Shown piece by piece: positions 12,988-22,699 of a DNA stretch of 64,000 nucleotides (position 1 is its first letter; every line of letters begins with the position of its first letter). A model generated the notes under the pieces. The model was not told where the DNA came from. It did not search any database and saw only the letters and a list, made by a program, of their open reading frames with translations. The stretch is from Periconia sp. R9002. Lineage: Eukaryota; Ascomycota; Dothideomycetes; Pleosporales; Periconiaceae. The stretch covers positions 62,001 through 126,000 of the forward strand of contig JAMAHW010000035.1 of assembly GCA_023627715.1 (NCBI GenBank), in the 5' to 3' direction. A program made the translations under genes and the position numbers.

Positions 12988-14044
12988 ATGGCATCTTCAC
13001 GACTTGCCCTTCGCTCCTCACGAGCTCTGATGAGTCTCAACCGCACTGCACGTCCTTTTTCCGCCTATGGCGCATTCGGTAATCAATTTGAATCCCTCAA
13101 CCGGCGCTGTCAAGATACAGCTGAAGAATACCGTCGCTTCCAGCTCGAGAAACCATTGAATCCTCACCTTACCAATACTGCCTCAACGATTGCAAATGAG
13201 ATGCCTAACCTGGGTGCTGATGCACCGCCGCCTGAGCTGCTCAGCACAGCGGACCCGAACTTCACCCCTAAAGACGCGGTACCGGAAAACACACACAGAA
13301 TGACTGGTGGCACCCAGAGCAGCCAAAGCGGCGATGTCAGTGGAAGCAATAAAGATTTGAAGGCGGATGTGGATGGCAAGGGCGAACTGGGCGTAGGCGA
13401 GCTTGAAGGCGCCTCGTTCAAGGTCGAGCCCTTACGGAGGACGGGCGAGGACGAAGCTACTATGCGCGCGAGGTTATTATGTCCGTTTCCTACCTATCTC
13501 ATTTCACATCTCGTTCGCACACTTCCGTTCCTCGTTTGCTATGCAGTAAACCTGGATCCCAGTGTAGCGAACATGGGTGTAAAAAATCAATGCTGACTAG
13601 TACTTAGATCAGAGCCGCAAGAGGGGAACGCTCGAAAGTGAGCTTCTGATGTCCACCTTTGCCGACGCCAATCTTGCTAGTATGAACGCTTCGCAACTAC
13701 AGCAATATGACCTCTTCCTGGACGAAAACGATTGGGACATCTACTACTGGGCTACTCAAGAACCGTCTCCGACTTCCTTAGAGACAGCCGAAGGTTCAGG
13801 TGCGGATCTTGCTACAAAGAATGCACAAGGCAAAGACGAATGGAAGAGAGACCCTGCTAAAGGCGAGTGGGCGCAAACGGTTGGTACGTTCAAGCCAGCG
13901 TATCGACCAGTTCCGGCTAGGTGGAAAGACAGCGAAATCTTGAAGTTACTGAGAGCGCATGTGGAGAAAAGGAGCGGAGGGAGTGGCAAGGAGGATGCAA
14001 CGGGCCTAGGCAAGATGCCTGACATTAAGGTTTTCGAATCCTGA
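12988..14044 (+). CDS. SDH5: Succinate dehydrogenase assembly factor 2 (SDH5/EMI5)
   Basis: Two exons (12988-13480, 13608-14044) joined by a 127-nt intron encode 309 residues. The chosen ATG at 12988 starts a basic, Arg/Ser-rich mitochondrial presequence (MASSRLALRSSRALMSLNRT). An in-frame upstream ATG at 12916 would weaken it. After a long Gly/Ser-rich segment, the conserved SDH5 fold is formed across the junction: RLLYQSRKRG, then ESELLMSTFA, YDLFLDENDWDIYYW. The factor promotes covalent attachment of FAD to the succinate dehydrogenase flavoprotein in the matrix. The intron donor is GTCCGT, weaker than the usual GTAAGT/GTATGT, but the split codon (T|AT, Tyr) and a TGCTGACT branch site fit precisely. 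Confidence 0.92.
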
Positions 14045-14531
14045 ATTATTTAGTCTGCAAGTTCTCCCTCTCCCCGGCTGTCAATCCTACTGTAATATAT
14101 AGTTTGTGAGCTTTCTGCTGTGCATTCTTTTCCGCTTGCGATTGTGCTACCAACTGTCTGGACTGGTGACGGAAATACTGATTCGCCGTGTATCACCCAG
14201 ACATCGGCAATATATGAGCCGAGGACCCAATATAAATTTGAAGGGCCATACAAGCGTGAATCAAAGTGGGGTAAACGGGTGATCCAACAGGTAAAGACCA
14301 AATCAAGCACTATACAGCAGCTGCTTTGATTGGCGCACTTTTCCAGTACACCCCTGATCACCCCTGTAAATGAATGATGTACTAGAGGATTATATTACGG
14401 CTTTGCACTATGTGCGAATGCTTTAACTGGTATATAGCTAGATGAGTCGTCCATTCCAGCATTGCTCTTAGCATGGATCATCGACGAGTGTGAACAATAT
14501 CAACGTTGTTAAAGACAAGTCTCGGCTCAAC
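14045..14531. promoter_or_regulatory. Spacer and GH53 promoter
   Basis: The first part is the SDH5 3' flank. The second part carries a TATATA box at 14431-14436, 96-101 bp upstream of the GH53 start, consistent with a regulated secreted-enzyme gene. No coding region is supported. Confidence 0.5.
14431..14436 (+). promoter_or_regulatory. TATA box of the GH53 gene
   Basis: The hexamer TATATA lies about 100 bp before the ATG, a usual distance for regulated fungal promoters. Confidence 0.45.
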
Positions 14532-15605
14532 ATGCGTCTCTCAACTCTGTGGTCGATTGCCTTAATTGTGCCCAGCACACTCGCAGCCCTTAACTACAAA
14601 GGCGTCGACTGGTCCTCGACACTCGTAGTGGAACGACAAGGAATAAAGTTCAAAAACACCGCCGGAACTGTCCAACCTCTCGAAACCATCCTTAAAAACT
14701 CTGGTGTCAACATCGTGCGGCAGCGGATTTGGGTGAATCCATCCAACGGTGACTATAACCTAGATTACAACATCCGCCTTGCCCAGCGCGCAAAGAACGC
14801 CGGATTGCAGATCTATCTTGACTTTCATTATTCCGATACGTGGGCGGACCCTGGCCATCAAACGAAACCTTCAGCATGGAACGGGCTCAGTGCAGACGCT
14901 CTCGGTAGCAAAATCTACGACTACACCAAAGAGGTTCTGAACACGTTCGCTTCCAACGGTATTTCCCTTGCCCTTGTTTCTATCGGCAACGAAATCACTC
15001 CTGGGCTGCTGTTCCCAACCGGTCAACTCTCCGCGTCAGGCGGCCCCAAGGCCGCATCCAACTTGCTCAAAGCAGCATCCAATGGCGTCAAGCAGAGCAA
15101 TATGAACCCCAAGCCCAAGATCATGATCCACCTGGACAATGGATGGAACTCAGACACGCAGACCTGGTGGTACAACACTGTCCTCAACTCGGGAGGGCAA
15201 CTCACAACCTCCGATTTCGACGTGCAAGGCGTATCGTACTATCCCTTCTATAACTCCGCAGCCACTTTGTCATCTCTAGGAAACTCACTCAACAACCTCG
15301 CGAACAAGTACGGGAAGGAGGTCATGGTCGTGGAGACAGATTGGCCGACGTATTGCCCGAACCCGCAGTACGCGTTTCCAAGTGATGCCAAGAACATTCC
15401 GATCAGCGTGCCGGGCCAGACGCAGTGGGTCAAGGCAGTCGCGGACAAGGTCAAGGCTGTAAGCGGTGGGAGGGGCACAGGTTTGTTCTATTGGGAACCA
15501 GCTTGGGTGGGGAACGCTGGGCTAGGAAGCAGTTGTGGGTACAACTTGATGGTCACGGATCAAGGACAGGCAATGGATAGTCTGGCGGTTTTTGGGAGTA
15601 TATAG
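14532..15605 (+). CDS. galA: Secreted arabinogalactan endo-beta-1,4-galactanase (GH53)
   Basis: A single-exon gene of 357 residues. The ATG at 14532 opens a signal peptide (MRLSTLWSIALIVPSTLAA), cleaved near Ala17-Ala19. The upstream frame has only a non-ATG start. The mature protein is a GH53 TIM barrel: GVDWSS at the start, VNIVRQRIWVNP, YLDFHYSDTWADPG, the acid/base Glu154 in SIGNEITPG and the nucleophile Glu268 in VVETDWP. FYWEPAWVG lies near the end. The enzyme hydrolyses beta-1,4-galactan side chains of pectin outside the cell. Length and catalytic residues are complete. A TATA box upstream suggests inducible expression, probably by plant cell-wall sugars; that last point is family knowledge. 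Confidence 0.95.
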   Translation: MRLSTLWSIALIVPSTLAALNYKGVDWSSTLVVERQGIKFKNTAGTVQPLETILKNSGVNIVRQRIWVNPSNGDYNLDYNIRLAQRAKNAGLQIYLDFHYSDTWADPGHQTKPSAWNGLSADALGSKIYDYTKEVLNTFASNGISLALVSIGNEITPGLLFPTGQLSASGGPKAASNLLKAASNGVKQSNMNPKPKIMIHLDNGWNSDTQTWWYNTVLNSGGQLTTSDFDVQGVSYYPFYNSAATLSSLGNSLNNLANKYGKEVMVVETDWPTYCPNPQYAFPSDAKNIPISVPGQTQWVKAVADKVKAVSGGRGTGLFYWEPAWVGNAGLGSSCGYNLMVTDQGQAMDSLAVFGSI

Positions 15606-15932
15606 TATGACTTGGACCATGCAGGACCACGTCAAATATTGGAGTAGGATCAGTTAGTAAATACAGTATTTTACAACTGGATTTGAGATTTCATCCTCGT
15701 TCTCAAAACATGATATGGTTTCATTGAACATATGTTTTTACTTAATGTAGTCATTCACACCTAGAATGATGCTTACCTAGCGCGTTCAGTATATTTTTGA
15801 TGTGTGGATGTGCTTCACACAAGACATTAGTTCTCGACATCGTTCCGTCGAGCATCATTAATCAAAGCTCGTTCGCAGCCATTTCCCCTGGAAGCACATA
15901 GGTCATCCACGCTCCATGCAGTATAGTGTTCC
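15606..15932. other. Convergent 3' spacer GH53 / zinc-cluster gene
   Basis: This 327-bp AT-richer region between convergent stop codons presumably holds both 3' UTRs. Nothing else is seen. Confidence 0.55.
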
Positions 15933-16947
15933 TCACTCTCCGGCGATCCCGTCATCCTTCACCAGATGGTTCCAAACTCTGTCGGAGAGCCCCATTTCCT
16001 TGATTCGCTTTGCGACCTTGTCTAGTAAGGCTTTGGATTCCCGGGCATTCCTCTCGGCTTCTTTAACCTTCTGTTCAGCTGCTTCAGCTTTGCCCTTGAA
16101 GTGATTTATCAAGAGTTGAGCTTCTTCACTGATATGCTGCTCGTCATGGGTCGTGGCCACTTCTGGAACCACACGAGTGGTGTTCGCCTCTGCTCTCTGT
16201 AGCTTCTCGTGCAATAGCGTGATCTCTTCATTCAAGTGTGATTTCTCGTCGTTGAAGTTGGCTTTGATAATTTCGCGTCCAAAGACCATAGTTTCTGGCT
16301 CCTCTCGAAGCAACTCGTTCGTAGGATGGAGGTGTGCTATCGTGGCGGTTGCCACAGCCGCATCACTGATGTGCTTTTTGGCCGCATACTCTGAGTTATC
16401 CGGATTGTGTTCATTCTGAGCTTGACGCTTCAAATTCAAATTCAAATTTAGATTCAATTGCTTGGCAGATTCTACAGGAACGATCTTGCAAGCCCAGGTG
16501 TGGCCCGCTGCGACAAGGCGTTTGACCTCATTTTCTGTGGGCCGGATCTGAACATTCTCATCGTGAAGGGGTGCTCGGCGGAGATTTTCGGTGTAGAAAC
16601 TCCACGATACCCAGCGCTGTCTGCAGTACTACCATATTATCAGAACGGATTGTTTCAGAACTCCTTGCTGCACAATTACTTACTTTACCTTGATGATCAT
16701 ATGTCCTGCAGCAGCCACATTTTGATTCACAACTCTTCCAATCCCTATGACCTTGAGAGTATGGTTGAAGGCAATGCGGGCATATTGTGTCGTGTGTCCG
16801 AGTACCGACACCGGCAGGGAGGTCCACCTGGTCAATGAAGTCCCCTTGCGGCTGTCGAAACCTGTGACAAGGTTAGCAATTTTTGATACACATACTAGAC
16901 AGTTCAAATCACCTGTACGGGTTCTTCTCCGGCCTTGGTCTAAACAT
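15933..16947 (-). CDS. Putative zinc-cluster / coiled-coil protein, unknown function
   Basis: I do not recognise this family. A three-exon model (16947-16913, 16861-16684, 16616-15933; introns 51 and 67 nt) gives 298 residues with consistent phases. The N-terminus starts MFRPRPEKNPYR. Residues of about 35-70 form a cysteine/histidine cluster, CPHCLQPYSQGHRDW then CESKCGCCRTYDH, which could bind one or two zinc ions. A Leu-Asn repeat (LNLNLNLNL) is encoded by a TTGAAT-like hexamer repeat. The C-terminal half is charged and predicted by eye to be coiled coil (HLNEEITLLHEKLQRAE, then KGKAEAAEQKVKEAERNAR). There is no signal peptide or membrane segment. A 10-bp GTCACGTGAC palindrome lies about 210 bp upstream. 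Confidence 0.7.
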
Positions 16948-17400
16948 AGGCTGAGGATGGCTGGGAGGGCGGCGCCCTTCCCAAGAAGTCCAGCTCTGGC
17001 TGGCGTGCCCGTCCATAGAGTGTGCTGCAGCTTTGATAGAAAAGGCTTTCTAGTTTCAGAATATCAAGTGACTTTGTGAATGAGGGAGGAAAGCGAGAAA
17101 CGTAGTGGTAGCAATTTGTAGGCAGTACCTAGACACGTACTTTCCGGTTTGGGAACGGTCACGTGACACATTGGAAGTACATACATCAACTTTAATGTAG
17201 GTAAATGAAACATCAAATGGAACTAAGATAGACTTGTGCCCTCTGTGTATGATCATAAAGACACTTTTACTTTTTAGAGGAGAAACAAATATCATTGATA
17301 TTGTGGCAAGCATCTAATCGCATTCCCACATATACCTATGTATGTAATCAGGATTTCGTTCTTGCTCTTGTCCCTCTACCTACATAGCTAGGTACTCATC
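16948..17400. promoter_or_regulatory. Promoter of the zinc-cluster gene and 3' flank of BOR1
   Basis: This is a 453-bp spacer between two minus-strand genes. The perfect palindrome GTCACGTGAC (17158-17167) lies inside. No other coding region is supported. Confidence 0.5.
17158..17167. promoter_or_regulatory. 10-bp CACGTG palindrome (GTCACGTGAC)
   Basis: This perfect palindrome contains the bHLH/Cbf1 core CACGTG, about 210 bp upstream of the zinc-cluster gene start. A regulatory role is inferred. Confidence 0.4.
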
Positions 17401-19293
17401 CTAATCCTCTCCAGTCTGACCACGCATAGTTCGTGGAAGACCACCCAGACTTGCCAAAACAGCCTTGTTGTTCGCCGTCAGAGCATCCAAGGCAGACAAC
17501 TCCTTCGAAGTGAACCATTTCGGCATAATGAATGTGCGAAGAGGAATGAGGGCAATTATGAGCACAGGAAAGCCGATTGCGGCAATTGTCTGTGAGATTG
17601 CGACTGTAGCTGCTACGCCGAGGATTTGTAGGAGAATATAGAGCGTAATCTTGGGGCGGGAAACATGCGCCAGCGGATTGTCGGGCTGTATGTAACGTTG
17701 TTCAGACTGGAGATAAACGAGTTTATGAAGGATACCGTTGCCCTCTATGGAACCCCACTATAATGCAGTCAGCTTTGAGAGTAGTTAAATACTTTCGTGA
17801 AACTTACCCCCACAACGAAGAATACACCAGCAAATACTGCGGTAGGCATAGTGTGTAGTGCGACGAGAAGTGGGCCGGTCATAGTTCCCCAGAGCGCCAT
17901 TCCCATCATGAAATGGGACACCCTCTGCTCAACTACTGCAGTGGCATCTATTCTTTGCTGATTTATGGGCCCCACATTCATTTCGATGACGTCGACACGC
18001 GATTCATAAATTGTAAGAGAGTCTGTATGAACTGGTGCTTGAGGGACGAGGCCGTTGGGCATTGGAAGACCAATAACACCAGCAACGAAGGTGGTACAGC
18101 CCAGAAGAAAGAAATCCCAGTGAAAACCAGCTGGCTTTTTGAGGGGAAATTGGCGGGATTGTGCAGTGAGACTGCTCACATTCTACCAAAGTAAGTATGT
18201 CACTTGATAGTGCAAATGGTTCCACTTACATGATCGTAGTAAAACAGTAGCATTGTCAGGAACCCAAAAGGGAGCGTCACAAAAACCCAGGTTACATCCA
18301 AGTTCCAGAAATCAATCGCCCAGTTACGTGACCGTGTTGGCTGAAATGCCTTTGCTATAGGTACGAGGGTGATGTGGGTGTTCTTAAGCGTTCCTGGGAT
18401 GTGCGAGAAGCCAACCCAGAATAAAGTCGGAAAAACAAAAGCATAGTCGGCAAGGAGACTACGAAACCACGGCTTCCATAGAACACTCGAGCCGAGCTTC
18501 TCGATACTGTACACAGAGCCGAAATAGAGGATTGCGATGAGACAAGATAGGTATCCGCTCGCGTTGCCGGTGACACGAAACTCATTGACAAGCTCTTCCA
18601 CCCCCTTAACTGGTAGATTTTCAGCAAAATATTCGGTCGGCAACCTATGATAACCTACCCATGTATATAATACCGACATACATCCCGAACGATTCGCTCG
18701 AGAAATCAGTGATGTAACCCATGTAATCGCAACAGTTCGCCATTGCGACTATCCAATGAAATATTGCCGCCCATATACCTGTCCATGCCATGACTTGCGG
18801 ATACAATGCCACGTCGTATCGTGCGACAATATCGTAGATGGTATAATTGAAGAGCGAGATCAGACCAGTAACGCCTACGATCGTCAAAGGTTGACAAGAG
18901 AGGAGACTGAAAACCATTGCAGCCAAAGCGGAGGCCAACAGTGCTTCGTTGATTCCATAGAATTCGCCCGTCCTTCGGTACATGTCAAGCGTGAATGCTA
19001 TGGCAGGAAGAAGACTGGATCAATCAGAAGGCGATTCTTGGGGGCTTAGCAGGGGGCACTGACTTGACGAAATACATTCGCACAGTACTGGCAAAGGTTC
19101 GGTACGTCCATGCGTCGACGATATCGCTCCAATAGTATGGAAAGCGTCTCTTGACATCGTGATACATTCCCCGTCCTGGTCTGAGAATTCGCCATCTTCG
19201 CCAACCGCGTTGATCTTGAAATGTATATGAGAGTTTGGTCTCGACTTGTTCCAGTGTCGTCTCAGATTCTTCGGCGTCTGTAGGTGGCTCCAT
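17401..19293 (-). CDS. BOR1: SLC4-family anion (borate/bicarbonate) transporter, BOR1-like
   Basis: Five exons on the minus strand (19293-19064, 19014-18659, 18609-18230, 18182-17808, 17757-17401) with introns of 47-50 nt give 565 residues. The N-terminus is hydrophilic (MEPPTDAEESETTLEQ). It leads to a polytopic membrane domain with SLC4 signatures: YRRTGEFYGINEALLASA, SCQPLTIVGVTGLISLFNY, DFFLLGCTTFVAG, LFYYDHNVSSLTAQ and LPMPNGLVPQAP. About ten or more hydrophobic segments are visible. Fungal members export borate and move bicarbonate-like anions at the plasma or vacuolar membrane. Length matches yeast Bor1 (about 576 residues). All junctions restore conserved transporter sequence, so the model is firm. 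Substrate is inferred. Confidence 0.92.
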
Positions 19294-20474
19294 GGATAAT
19301 AAGTTTAGAATTTTCGGTAGAATATGCACATAAATGAGTCTGAATATCAGATGAATTTGTACTTCGACAGTATGACTTGGGATAAAATTGACCCTAAGCA
19401 TTGGAGCATCGGCTTTATAGGCTGACTGGCCATTAGATAATCACAATAGGGCTTTGACAAACGGTCACTAGCGTCATGTTGTAAATATGTCACAAAGTGG
19501 TGTGGGTCAGTTTTCCTGTCCGGTTTTTGAACTATCAGTCTCTGTATACAGTCAAAGTGGGCGTGGCGAAAAGCTGTCTTTCCAAGTCTATTTTTCGGTG
19601 CACAGATATCCTTCTAGTGATATTTGACGTCAGCCATTTGATTAATGTTCGCGTGCTTTCTTCGTAACGCTTGAAATTGCCATGTAGGTCGCCATAAGTG
19701 GCTCATTACTAAGGCTCTAATATATCGTCCACTGCAACGTGCTGTAGCTGCCCGAGCAGAATTTACAAGATGACAGGGATGTGCAAAAGGATAGGCAAAC
19801 GGGTTATGCCATGGATAGATCGCCCCACAGCACGACAAGTAATCCCATCTCATCCTCTCTGCTTTCGCCATGATCTCCGGGTATTTTCAGTATCTTTGGT
19901 GCTAACGGGGACTGGATTGGACTGGTGACGCATGAGATGGGGAGCGAAGACTAGCGCGCAAGGAGTTAGTATTTTGTTGTTGTCCCGCAGAACCACCGTC
20001 ACTCGAGCTCTTTGGTCGTTGATCAGTCAGGGACACAAAATATGGAGTGTAACTGGTTTTCTTTCATCACCTTTACTATTGAAGAGCTGTATAATTACTA
20101 TGGGAAGATTCTTAAAAATGTTGTACAGGATGATAATGGTCGTAAATTTTTTTGCTACGCATGGTTGTAGAGGTTGACGCTCAAGTGCAGCATTCAAATG
20201 TTTCAGTTTGCATCCATTACCTACGTGGCGCGCTAAACACCCGGCCCCAGAAAACCGTGACCCCAGAACACCTCCGTTCCTCGAATTGCAAGTTCGTATT
20301 CTTGCGAGCAGCAAGTGGAGAATTTTTCGATCGATAAGACTTACTTTGCTTGAGTCTTAGCATGTAGACACCTAGGTGTACTACACTTCCATATCATTTG
20401 GATCGGAAAAGGTCCATCAACTCAACTTCGCTAACGCAGCCTACAATTACATTCTGCCAATCAAACTCAGGTCG
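19294..20474. promoter_or_regulatory. Divergent promoter region, BOR1 / SET gene
   Basis: A 1.2-kb spacer between head-to-head genes. Open frames inside, such as an 85-residue one on the minus strand at 19614-19871, have no recognisable homology. No tRNA-like box pair or repeat was seen. Confidence 0.5.
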
Positions 20475-22381
20475 ATGGATCCCGTAAAGATTGATGCGCT
20501 TGAAGAATGTATTGCGCAGGCGATTCGAGATCATTTCTCAGGGGAAACCCTGGACTGGCCGCAACTGGCTGGCCTTGACCGACCCGTATTGAGGGTGGAA
20601 GCTTTCTTGGAAGATGCAGGTCAGGGCATCGGCTCCTCCCGAGCGAAGAGAGTGGCGTCGGTAAGTTGATCGAAGCACAGTTTGGCGTTTTGGAAGGCTC
20701 TTGAACTGAACTGATTCTTCCACAGCGGAGCTTAGACCTATCTGGCCTGGTGATGCCCATCCCTTCTCAAAGTCCTGCTTTTTCAGTAGATCATGAAAGT
20801 ATTCAGCAAAGTCAGCATATGTCTGAGGCCGGGGATAGTATAGCCGAATCTTTTACCCGTAAAAATCCTATCTCACGTCGAAACTCAACTGATGCCGAAG
20901 GCTTGCGACGGAGAGGCATAGGTGGTTTACGGATCTCACAATCGCAATCTTACCAAGAGGATATGACTGAACATCAGCGCCGAATGGCACTGGATAATCG
21001 AACGTTCCCCAAACGCCGCAAAGTCGTACCAGAGAAGCTTGTTTTTCAACCTTCAACACTAGATAAATTGATCGTAGGCATATGGGAGCAGATACATGGA
21101 ACGCTCAATTTAGATCCCCAAGCCATTTTCGAGCAATTCCAAGTAGCCCCAGCTGCCGGATCGGGTGCTGTCCATGGACATATCGAGACTACTAGAAATC
21201 AAGTAGACATCGCCCCGTTCATGACGAACAATACGTTCAACAGTATGAACGTCTTTTGTCGAAAGGTAACTCAAGCAAGCCGAGTCTCTCGCTCCATTGA
21301 AATCATCGTGCAGGCACGGTGGACAGAATTCTTCGACGAACAAGTCCGGCTTCGTATGACGGAGACACCGCAAATATCGGCAGCAAAACATCGAAAAGCT
21401 GTTTTTATGGAAGCTTGTCAAGATTTTGGTTGGTCGGAAAAGGAGCTGCGAAACAAAATGGCAATCTGGAAAGGATACAAGGAGGTCAAAGATGCCGCCG
21501 GCTGGGTGGCTCTCATCTTCACTGGAATGGGAATCTACCGCTTTTGCAAGTACCGCGTAGAATTCGACAAGGATGCGATGCGGCGGCTTCAAAATTTGCG
21601 CAAGAGATTTGAAGTTGGGGCCGATACACTGCATCCAAAGTGGCGGAGGATTCTTTCCATCGTTGGGGTGTCATGCCAAAACGAGTACACTGGACACCCC
21701 CACGATTGGGTGGTCTTTGAGGACGGCAGAGACCCAATATCATTACGCTCGACATACTTAGACCAAGACGCATACTTCGATTTCGAACAAATTGAAGAAT
21801 CTGTAATTGACGAACGTGTATGGGGATGTGAAGATCCAAGGTGGATTCCACAACCTCCAAATGCCATCGTGCTAGCTCAAGCGGGTTACAATTGTGCGGT
21901 CTGCGGGGAACAGCAATCGGACGACCCAAGACAAAACGCATGCTCCTGCTTCCCCAGGCTCTTTGGCTGCGTCAGGCGAATTCCACCTCCTGTACAGATA
22001 TGCCGTACGTCCAACGGAAAAAACAATAGCTTGCAAGCCCTAGTATCGTTTGAGCGTGGAGCGGCAATAGGCGAATTTGTAGGATTGGTAACGAAAGGCA
22101 TCAGGCACCTAGACGTAATGGACGGTGCAACTGGCACAGCCAACTATCAGATATGGCAGGGACGACAGGGTAACTTCACTCGCTTCATCAACCACAGTTG
22201 TCTGCCAAACTCACAGTTTTCGCATTTTACGTGGCTGGACACTCAACGCATAGTGTTGGTGAGTAAAGGTATAGAGGCGGGAACAGAGATCACTGTTGAC
22301 TATGGGGACAAATACTGGGCTGGGTTAGACAAGAAATGTCTCTGCGGGGAATCATGCTGTAGATACAAGAGAGTGCAGTGA
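20475..22381 (+). CDS. SET-domain lysine methyltransferase, unclassified fungal type
   Basis: Two exons (20475-20660, 20726-22381) joined by a 65-nt intron encode 613 residues. A basic, Ser-rich N-terminus has nuclear-signal-like patches (FPKRRKVVPEK). A conserved central module at about residues 270-370 contains GWSEKELRNKMAIWKGYKEV and GWVALIFTGMGIYRFCKYR. Just before the SET domain is a short cysteine cluster (CAVCG...CSCFPRLFGC, about 452-478), smaller than the nine-Cys pre-SET of SUV39 enzymes. The SET core follows: ALVSFERGAAIGEFVG, then RFINHSCLPNS and ITVDYGDKYW. A post-SET CLCGESCC motif lies at the end. AdoMet-binding and catalytic motifs are intact, so activity on a histone or other lysine substrate is likely. 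The exact KMT class cannot be assigned. Confidence 0.88.
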
Positions 22382-22699
22382 TTTTTTTTCTTTTTTCCCA
22401 TCAAATTGCATCAATCCTGAGTTTTGTTTCCGTTACTCGATTCAAAAGGCCACCAAAAAAGTTTTGAGCGATAGTTTCTGTATAACTTAAACTAGGAAAA
22501 ACAATGGGAAAAATACTTGTCTCCCACGAGTATACCATTCTGATGTGTAGCTCGAGATCGTGTTTTTTCATGTTGCAGAGGGTGATGTGGCACGTGCACT
22601 TATCGATAAAACATCCCTGCACAAATTATTTCAACATCAAGCTAACTCCGACAGGTCCATCGAGACTGTTCATCCAACACATCTAATAGTTCAGTCACA
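22382..22699. promoter_or_regulatory. Spacer and DBP8 promoter
   Basis: This 318-bp region holds the SET-gene 3' flank (T-rich just after the stop) and the DBP8 promoter, including a GCACGTGC palindrome at 22590-22597, about 105 bp before the ATG. Confidence 0.5.
22590..22597. promoter_or_regulatory. CACGTG palindrome (GCACGTGC)
   Basis: This perfect 8-bp palindrome with a CACGTG core is about 105 bp upstream of DBP8. A regulatory role is inferred from motif and position. Confidence 0.4.
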
